A stretch of 64,000 bases of DNA from Nostoc edaphicum CCNP1411 (GTDB taxonomy: Bacteria > Cyanobacteriota > Cyanobacteriia > Cyanobacteriales > Nostocaceae). Of the stretch, positions 54,975-61,746 are shown one piece after another (the first letter of the stretch is position 1; every line of letters starts with the position of its first letter). The notes beneath the pieces are model-generated. The model had not been told where the DNA came from. It did not search any database and saw nothing but the letters and a program-made list of their open reading frames with translations. Location of the stretch: the NCBI RefSeq assembly GCF_014023275.1, contig NZ_CP054698.1, forward strand, positions 7,215,001 to 7,279,000, given 5' to 3'. Both the position numbers and the translations under genes were made by a program.

Positions 54975-56660
54975 ATGCTAAATTTTCCAATCTGGCAGCA
55001 ATTTCGGCAAATTATTCAACCATACTGGTTTACCCAACCACGTTGGGGTGTAATTTTCCAGTTACTACTCCTAGTAGCTTTCTCCTTGGGAAGCAGCACA
55101 TTTGTAATTTTTGAAACATTACAACGAGGAGAATTGACTTCATCCTTAGCACAGCAGAACGTCAATCGATTTCAGCAGGCAATTGGTTTTTTCTTCAGCA
55201 TTATAATTGTAAATATTATATTTATTTCTGCAAAAAACTACATCCAAGGAAAAATTAGCCTAGATTGGCGAAAATGCCTCACATCTTACTATCTCAATCA
55301 ATACTTTACCAAACAATCATTTTATCATTTACAAGCTTTTTCTGAGGTTGATAATCCCGATCAGCGCATGGCTGAGGATATTAAAAATGTCACCCAACGA
55401 CTAATTTTCCTATTAGTTATGTGTCTGGATTCCCTGGTGCAATTAATTGGTTTTATTGGCTTACTATGGTTGATTTCTCCCATTCTAATGATAACTCTGC
55501 TGGCGTATGCAGTGGTTGGGACACTAATCACAACACTAGTCTTTGGACGAGCCTTCGTTGGAATTAACTTAGAGCAACTGAAGCGAGAAGCAGATTTTCG
55601 CTATGGTTTAGTGCGGATTCGAGACAATGCAGAAGCGATCGCCTTTTATGAAGGACAAGCAGAAGAATCAGCACAAATGAAACAGCGATTTGGGCGCGTG
55701 TTTGCTAATATCAATCGTCTGATTCGCTGGCAATTCAACTTAAATATTTTTCAAAACGGTTATCAATATTTAACTTTTATTTTGCCCTTTATCATTTTGG
55801 CACCTCAAATTTTTTCTCGTGAATTGGAATTGGGGGCTGTCACGCAATCTCAAGCAGCTTTTGAGCGAGTGGGATTTGCACTAGGACTAATTATTACTCA
55901 GTTCGATCAACTCAGTGCCTTGACAGCAGGAATTAGACGGCTGACTGAACTTACAACCAAGATGGAAAAGATCACATCTTTCGAGCCAGATTCGGGAATT
56001 CAGTTGAGCGAAGAGACGTATATTGCCGTTAACCATTTGACACTACAACTTCCCGATCGCCAAACCAAACTAATTCAAGATTTATCTATAACAGTATTAC
56101 CTGGTCAATCATTATTGATTATAGGAGCAAGTGGAGTAGGTAAAACATCCCTATTGCGTGCGATCGCTGGATTTTGGGTAGAAGGAGAAGGTGCGATCAA
56201 AAGACCCCCACCAGACCGCATACTGTTTCTTCCGCAACGTCCCTATATGCCTTGGGGAACTCTGCGCCAACAGTTACTTTATCCCCATACAGAAAAAGCG
56301 ATCGCTAAAGAAACTCTTCTGCAAACCCTTAATCAGGTTCATCTACCAAATTTAGCTGGTCGTTATGGTGGACTAGATGCCTTTGTTGATTGGTCACGGG
56401 TGTTATCTTTGGGAGAACAGCAGAGACTCGCCTTTGCCCGACTGCTATTGAGTGAACCAGCATACGCTATTCTTGACGAAGCGACAAGCGCTGTTGATGA
56501 AGAAACCGCAGCCAGTTTATACCAAAAGTTACAAGAAACATCAATCACTTACATCAGTGTTGGACATCGCACCCAATTGCTGAATTATCATCAGTTTGTA
56601 TTGGAATTACGGCAACAACAAGAATGGCAATTGTTTTCAACAAAAGACTATGAAAAATAG
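54975..56660 (+). CDS. SbmA/YddA-type ABC transporter, permease-ATPase fusion (1)
   Basis: 561 residues from ATG 54975. N-terminal membrane domain (about 1-330) with six or so helices and the family signature DNPDQRMAEDI, the ABC_membrane_2/SbmA-BacA type found in YddA and ABCD exporters. ATPase domain with Walker A GASGVGKTSL, signature LSLGEQQRLAFAR and Walker B YAILDEATSAVDE. In cyanobacterial NRPS clusters such half-transporters are thought to export the peptide. A paralogue lies downstream (59165). No repeat in this one: the linker between TMD and ATPase is short, which serves as a comparison for the second copy. Confidence 0.92.
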   Translation: MLNFPIWQQFRQIIQPYWFTQPRWGVIFQLLLLVAFSLGSSTFVIFETLQRGELTSSLAQQNVNRFQQAIGFFFSIIIVNIIFISAKNYIQGKISLDWRKCLTSYYLNQYFTKQSFYHLQAFSEVDNPDQRMAEDIKNVTQRLIFLLVMCLDSLVQLIGFIGLLWLISPILMITLLAYAVVGTLITTLVFGRAFVGINLEQLKREADFRYGLVRIRDNAEAIAFYEGQAEESAQMKQRFGRVFANINRLIRWQFNLNIFQNGYQYLTFILPFIILAPQIFSRELELGAVTQSQAAFERVGFALGLIITQFDQLSALTAGIRRLTELTTKMEKITSFEPDSGIQLSEETYIAVNHLTLQLPDRQTKLIQDLSITVLPGQSLLIIGASGVGKTSLLRAIAGFWVEGEGAIKRPPPDRILFLPQRPYMPWGTLRQQLLYPHTEKAIAKETLLQTLNQVHLPNLAGRYGGLDAFVDWSRVLSLGEQQRLAFARLLLSEPAYAILDEATSAVDEETAASLYQKLQETSITYISVGHRTQLLNYHQFVLELRQQQEWQLFSTKDYEK

Positions 56661-56664
56661 TCGG

Positions 56665-56691
56665 TTTTACCCCCCTTAATCCCCCCTTTTT
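56665..56691. repeat. Left part of a dispersed repeat interrupted by an IS
   Basis: ACCCCCCTTAATCCCCCC directly before the IS left end at 56692. It is the CCCCCCTTTTTAAG variant, cut by the element. Confidence 0.7.
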
Positions 56692-58391
56692 AAGCTATCC
56701 ATTATAAACATCTTTCTTAATAAGAACATTGACAAAAAAGAGTAGTTATGTAGGGAAGGATGGAAGCCAAAAAATCACAAGTGACAGGAGAAAATGGGCA
56801 CGAGAATCAACAGAGTTTGAAAAAGTGAAATTTTCGCATGGCAACTTTGGTGTAAAAAACTAATTATCGGTAGTGGAAGAAGGAAAACACCGCAGAAACC
56901 GACGATAGGATGGAGCAATAATTAATTATTGAAAGACTGGCAAAGCAGCCAACCCTCAACCAGATCATGTAATCGACTTAATCCACGCCAGAGAACTTTT
57001 ACACCTGGAGAGCCATCGCTTTTGCGACCTAAAAACCCACCAAGTCGAGCAATCCAATTGACCACTTGAGCCAGAGTCGGTGGTGTAGTATGAGGATAAA
57101 GTTGATGATGAATAGTGGTGTAGAGGACTTGCCACTCATGAGTGGCTAAAACTAGTTCACAACTAGCATCAGGCTGAAAACGAGCTAAGTAAGTCAGCCA
57201 CAGCAAACGCCAAGCAACGATACTGTAGGTAGCCAAAGCCATCTCGATTCTGTGGGCAGTTTCGAGTTGTAACTTCTCAATGCCACAGCCACTTTTTAAA
57301 ACATAGTGATAACGTTCAATCAACCAGCGATAACTATACCATCGCACATACAGCTCGAACATCTTCCAGACAGGTAATCTCTAAGGTAGTCAGCAGTAAC
57401 CAGGTAATCGGCTCGATCTCTGGTGGTGGCTCAACTTCTGTGACTAAAATAGCCTGCAATGTCACCTAGGTGCTAGAAGTTCTGTTTTGGGGCGATTCTG
57501 CGGTGGTGCAATGGTAATTGTGGCATGACGAATCTTCAAGATGGCTGTTCTTGGCGTTTGAGTCGCAGAGCGTTTTACCTCTACTGTCATTGTGCCAACC
57601 GACTCAACAGACTCTAAAGTTGACCATAAATGCTGCTCACTGCCAACTAGACAGCGATTTTGAGTAGCTCGAATCAGAAAATCTGACCCAGGACGACGAG
57701 CATCAGCAAATAAGTCATAAAAATCGGCTTCTCGGTCAGCAATCGTCACTACTTGTACTGATTCGGGAATGATTGAGTCAGTTTTTTTCAAAGCATCAAG
57801 CCATCTTTGACTTTCTTTTTTCTTTTGTCGGTTTTTGTTTCCTTTGTTCAGATTTTCCTAGTTCTTCTTCGTTTCTTGACCACACATCTTGCTCGATGAT
57901 GCCCAATGGTATTCCCTGTGGGGAGACAGTGAAGACTGAGTGGACTTTTAACCCTTTGGCATAAGAACTATCGAGATATCCTGTTCCCGATAGAGCTTTG
58001 TGGCTGGTGTAGTTAAGTTCTGTGGTATCTTGTATTGCCAAGACTACTCTATGTTGGGTAATTCGCTCTACTGTCGCATCGATATGTCCTTGTCTAATCA
58101 TGGATGGTTTGATGTACGGTGAATCCCAGAAGTCATAGGTGGCTTTCGTTTGCGCCCATGTTTCACTTGCTTGCAAAACACTGGCTTCCGGTTTCGCACT
58201 TAAATTTTCGACTATTTTGATTAACCGTTTGGTTCTTCTGGTGTCACCTAATTCGGTTCTTTCTAGTTCCTGTGTGATCCATTGTTCCATTTGCTGACTT
58301 TGCGATGCTTCCGGCTCTTCGTATAGACAATACACAATCTCTGGCTTTTGTCCAATTTTCTGTTAAGAAAGATGTTTATAATGGATAGCTT
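56692..58391 (-). mobile_element. IS4-like insertion sequence with 29-bp perfect terminal inverted repeats, decayed
   Basis: About 1.7 kb. Left end 56692-56720 begins AAGCTATCCATTATAAAC; the right end 58363-58391 is its exact reverse complement. The element sits inside the GC-rich repeat family, whose halves flank it. I did not find a clear target duplication, and the left flank looks like the TTTTTAAG variant while the right looks like the TTGCAAAG variant. It encodes a broken transposase on the minus strand. Confidence 0.85.
56922..58335 (-). pseudogene. IS4/Tn5-like transposase, frameshifted
   Basis: Three pieces on the minus strand: 58335-57796 (QWITQELERTELGDTRRTKR, AIQDTTELNY with the first catalytic Asp), 57791-57462 (TIADREADFYDLF, the second DDE motif region) and 57362-56922 (YSYRWLIERYHYVLKSGCGI with the Y-R-E signature). 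A +1 shift near 57820, a second near 57465 and a third near 57370 break the frame; between the last two a further open frame reads TLQAILVTEVEPPPEIEPIT. Motif order is that of IS4 transposases such as Tn5. Not expected to be active. I saw no -1 slippery heptamer that would explain the first shift. Confidence 0.88.
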
Positions 58392-58498
58392 GCAAAGGGG
58401 GGAAACCGGAAATTTAGTCCCCTCCTCTTTGCAAAGGGGGGAAACCGGAAAACTAGTCCCCTCCCCTTTGCAAGGGGAGGGTTAGGGTGGGGTAATTC
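58391..58498. repeat. Right part of the interrupted dispersed repeat
   Basis: TTGCAAAGGGGGGAAACCGG, further blocks, and GGAGGGTTAGGGTGGGGTAA. Its right end supplies the last codons and stop of the next gene on the minus strand. Confidence 0.8.
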
Positions 58499-58862
58499 CT
58501 CTCAACTCGCAAATAACTTGTCTAATTCTCTCCAGCACTCCATCTAAATCTTGATAAATCTCTTGATTCGTAAACCTCACAACCTTCGTACCTTTTGATT
58601 CCAGAAATGCTTGCCTTTCGTAGTCATATTCTGGTATACCGTCTTGATAATGACTTTCACCATCAATTTCAATAGCAAGTTTCAATTCTGGTGTATAGAA
58701 ATCAACTACAAATGCATCTATACTGTATTGTCTACGAAATTTGCAATCTTCAATTTGCTGACCTCTTATTTTTGCCCAAACTATCCTTTCTGCTGGCGGC
58801 ATATTATTTCTTAGTTGTTGCCGTTTTGATTTTTCAGAGGTCTTGTTATATATATGTGTCAT
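58482..58862 (-). CDS. DUF559 endonuclease-like protein
   Basis: 126 residues. MPPAERIVWAKIRGQQ, CKFRRQYSIDAFVVDFYTPE, LAIEIDGESH and VVRFTNQEI are the DUF559/Vsr-like (PD-(D/E)XK-type) pattern. The role is uncertain; family members are common orphan nuclease-like proteins. The final RGITPP and the stop TAA are provided by the GC-rich repeat (58482-58498), so the original C-terminus has been altered. It sits between the IS and the second ABC transporter. There is no link to the metabolite. Confidence 0.8.
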   Translation of the reverse strand: MTHIYNKTSEKSKRQQLRNNMPPAERIVWAKIRGQQIEDCKFRRQYSIDAFVVDFYTPELKLAIEIDGESHYQDGIPEYDYERQAFLESKGTKVVRFTNQEIYQDLDGVLERIRQVICELRGITPP

Positions 58863-58932
58863 TCGATTTATCTAGTTATTCTAGCTTTCTTATTGTTCCC
58901 AAAAATACTGACCTCCGTTTAAATAAGTCGGA

Positions 58933-59100
58933 TTTACCCCCCTTAATCCCCCCTTGCAAAGGGGGGAAACCGGAAATTTAGTTCCCTTCCTCTTGCAAAG
59001 GAGGGAAACTGGAAATTTAGTTCCCTTCCTCTTGCAAAGGAGGGAAACCGGAAATCCAGTCCTCTCCCCTTTGCAAGGGGAGGGCTAGGGTGGGGTAATT
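58933..59100. repeat. Compound dispersed repeat upstream of ABC transporter 2
   Basis: Four palindromic blocks in series with AATTTAGTTCCC spacers, ending GGGTGGGGTAATTC. Non-coding copy; in one frame the spacer carries the stop TAG/TAA. Confidence 0.88.
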
Positions 59101-59164
59101 CTTCTCAATTGCATTTTAAAAATTACCGCCGTATAAATTACTTGAAGAATTGAGAGAATAAGTA

Positions 59165-60961
59165 ATGCTGCATCAGTTTTGGCGAGTTGGGAAACTTTAC
59201 TGGCTTTCACAACAGAGATGGAAGGCAGTTGCACTATTATTGTTATTGCTTTTCCTATCCCTTTTGGGAACAGGCTTACTGATTGCAGTTAGTATTTTTT
59301 TGGGAGAAATGGAATCTTCCTTAGCAGCAGCAGATAAAAATCGCTTTTCCCAAGCAGTTAGTATATTTTTAGGGGTGTTATTTATCGGTGTACCGATTAT
59401 TTCTCTGAAGGTATACATTCAAGGGAAACTAAATTTATTTTGGCGACAATGGTTAACAGATTCTTTTCTGAATAAATACTTTTCTCAACAGAATTTTTAT
59501 CGCCTCACCGCCTATTCTGAAATTGATAATCCCGATCAGCGAATTGCCGAAGATATTCAAAATTTTACTCAACAATGCCTTTACTTTGCTATTGTCATAT
59601 CGGATTCAATTTTGCAACTCATCGGGTTCTCTGGACTCCTGTGGGGAATTTCTCAGCCGTTGATGGTGTTTTTAATCGTTTACGCGATCGCTGGCACGGT
59701 GGTGACAACAATCGCTTTTGGGCGGATCTTGGTTGGGATTAACTTGGAGCAACTCAAACGGGAAGCAGATTTTCGTTATGGCTTGATTCGGATTCGGGAT
59801 AATGCTGAGGCGATCGCATTCTACCAAGGTGAAACTGTAGAATCTCAAGAGCTTTGGCAACGTTTCTTGGGCGTTTTTAGTAACTTTACTCGCCTGATTC
59901 GCTGGCAGTTGGGCTTAGATTTATTTCAGAACAGCTATCAATACATTACATTCTTACTGCCAACATTGGTTCTGGCTCCTCAGATTCTCTCTGGTGAGTT
60001 GGAAATTGGTGTATCTGCTCAAGCCGGAGTTGCGTTTCGCAGTATTTTGATTGCTTTGGGTTTAATTGTCAGTCAATTTGAGCAATTAAGTGCTTTAGCA
60101 GCAGCCGTGACTCGGCTTGACGAGTTGCAAACAGTTATTAAATTACCCCACCCTAACCCTCCCCTTGCAAAGGGGAGGGAACTAGATTTTCCTGTTTACT
60201 CCCTTGCAAAGGGGAAGGAACTAGATTCTCCGATCTCCCCCCTTTGCAAGGGGGGATTAAGGGGGGTAATTCCTAAAGAAAAAGATGGTGAGGGGTGTAC
60301 TGTTCTCAACTGGGTTGAGGATACTTGTCTGAGCTTTCAGAATGTCACACTGCAAACACCTGATTATCAAACAGTTTTAGTACAGGATTTATCCTTCACC
60401 CTTGCTGTTGGGGAATCTCTGTTGATTAGTGGTAAAAGCGGTGTTGGTAAAACTTCCTTACTCCGTGCTTTAGCAGGGTTATGGGAGGCTGGCTCTGGAA
60501 CAATTACTCATCCAGAGCGATCGCGCCTTCTATTTTTACCCCAACGTCCCTACATGGTTCTGGGTAGTTTGCGACAGCAGTTACTTTATCCCAATTCTGA
60601 TAGAGTCGTGGCAAAGGATGAACTTTTGCAAGTTTTGAAGCAAGTAAACTTAACTAATTTAGTTGAACGAACTGCGGTATTAGATACAGTTGAAGATTGG
60701 GGGCGAGTACTATCAGTGGGAGAACAACAACGGTTGGCTTTTGCCCGCTTGTTGTTGCAGTCGCCACAATACGCGATTCTCGATGAAGCCACAAGCGCTT
60801 TAGATGAGAACAATCAAACCCTACTATATGGGTTATTACAAAAAACCGACATCACTTATATTAGCGTTGGGCATCGTTCTTCACTGCGCTCTTTCCATCG
60901 CCGGATGTTGGAACTACAAGGTGATGGTAAGTTTATACTGTCTTTGCTTGGGGATGCTTAA
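59165..60961 (+). CDS. SbmA/YddA-type ABC transporter, permease-ATPase fusion (2), with in-frame repeat
   Basis: 598 residues. Same architecture as the upstream paralogue: six-helix membrane domain (about 1-320, with DNPDQRIAEDI), then the ATPase with GKSGVGKTSLL, LSVGEQQRLAFAR and YAILDEATSALDE. Between the two domains a GC-rich dispersed repeat (60142-60272) is translated as about 45 residues starting LPHPNPPLAKGRELDFP and ending GGLRGVIP. The first copy has no such insert, and the insert falls in the flexible linker, so function may survive. Likely an exporter of the peptide. It is followed by a convergent AMIN gene, then the NRPS. Confidence 0.92.
   Translation: MLHQFWRVGKLYWLSQQRWKAVALLLLLLFLSLLGTGLLIAVSIFLGEMESSLAAADKNRFSQAVSIFLGVLFIGVPIISLKVYIQGKLNLFWRQWLTDSFLNKYFSQQNFYRLTAYSEIDNPDQRIAEDIQNFTQQCLYFAIVISDSILQLIGFSGLLWGISQPLMVFLIVYAIAGTVVTTIAFGRILVGINLEQLKREADFRYGLIRIRDNAEAIAFYQGETVESQELWQRFLGVFSNFTRLIRWQLGLDLFQNSYQYITFLLPTLVLAPQILSGELEIGVSAQAGVAFRSILIALGLIVSQFEQLSALAAAVTRLDELQTVIKLPHPNPPLAKGRELDFPVYSLAKGKELDSPISPLCKGGLRGVIPKEKDGEGCTVLNWVEDTCLSFQNVTLQTPDYQTVLVQDLSFTLAVGESLLISGKSGVGKTSLLRALAGLWEAGSGTITHPERSRLLFLPQRPYMVLGSLRQQLLYPNSDRVVAKDELLQVLKQVNLTNLVERTAVLDTVEDWGRVLSVGEQQRLAFARLLLQSPQYAILDEATSALDENNQTLLYGLLQKTDITYISVGHRSSLRSFHRRMLELQGDGKFILSLLGDA
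60142..60272. repeat. Dispersed repeat translated in the ABC transporter linker
   Basis: Full palindromic blocks, plus-strand frame PHPNPPLAKGRE. The paralogous transporter shows the uninterrupted linker. Confidence 0.9.
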
Positions 60962-60992
60962 TTATTCCTAACATAAATACTATTCGACGGAT

Positions 60993-61478
60993 TTAATTTC
61001 CCGGCGGTATGGAAGCAGTAGCAGCAGCGATGCCAAAAATCAAACCCTCATCGGGGCTATCAAATAATTCGACATTTGGTAAACTCGCCTCACCCTTGAC
61101 TGTAATCCGAATAGTATTGGCATCAAAGTTAGTCACTGTGATTTCAGGGACACTCGGAAGTGGCTTGTTTGAGCGGAATGCAAATGTATTACCACTTGGT
61201 AGGCGCAGTTGAGCGCTGGGAATATCTGCAATATAGTCATTCCCCGCATTGCGATTAACGATTTGTAGCTTATCTCCAAGAGATGTCTGTAAAATTACCT
61301 CTACACCCTTATCTGTGCGATTCGCCTTGACTCCCGTAACTGCGGTTACTTCTGGTGTTGGCGACTGCACTAGTATTTGGACGTTATTAGCAGGAGATGT
61401 ATCTTGACTCTGGGCAGGATTTGTTAATAGTACGAAAAATGAACTTGTTAGCAACAAAACTTTTAGCGATCGCTTCAT
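60993..61478 (-). CDS. Stand-alone secreted AMIN-domain protein
   Basis: 161 residues: signal peptide about 1-25 (LLLTSSFFVLLTNPAQSQ), then an AMIN domain with VTGVKANRTDKGVEVILQT, ADIPSAQLRLPSGN and IRITVKGEASLPNVELFDS. The arrangement equals the N-terminal region of the TonB receptor at 36876, but the plug and barrel are missing and the frame stops at IPPGN. It may be a true small AMIN protein or a truncated receptor N-terminus. AMIN domains bind peptidoglycan-linked or periplasmic partners. Convergent with ABC transporter 2; its promoter region is shared with the NRPS gene. Confidence 0.8.
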   Translation of the reverse strand: MKRSLKVLLLTSSFFVLLTNPAQSQDTSPANNVQILVQSPTPEVTAVTGVKANRTDKGVEVILQTSLGDKLQIVNRNAGNDYIADIPSAQLRLPSGNTFAFRSNKPLPSVPEITVTNFDANTIRITVKGEASLPNVELFDSPDEGLIFGIAAATASIPPGN

Positions 61479-61746
61479 CTAACTTATACCTGAAATTACT
61501 CGGCTTTGAGAAAATATTCTATCAATTATTTAGTTATCAACTACCATCAATCTGATAACTTTTCGCTGAGTTTAAATCTGCTAGCATACGCCTAATAGCT
61601 GTAAGCAATATCACATTTAATTACTAGACTACTAGCTTTATTAGTAAAAACTTGCAATAATCTGGTTAAATAATCATATAACTTTTTTAAAACTTGAGTG
61701 ACTGGCGAAAGTACAGGTTTATATCTGTGTGCAAATTTATAATTCT
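61479..61746. other. Short divergent intergenic region
   Basis: 268 bp between the AMIN gene and the NRPS start. AT-rich with no gene or clear box. The NRPS promoter is probably here. Confidence 0.5.

Noticed and set aside
57796..57830. Programmed frameshift in the IS transposase
   Set aside because: The shift needed near the A-rich run is +1, not -1, and two further shifts exist downstream, so decay is simpler.
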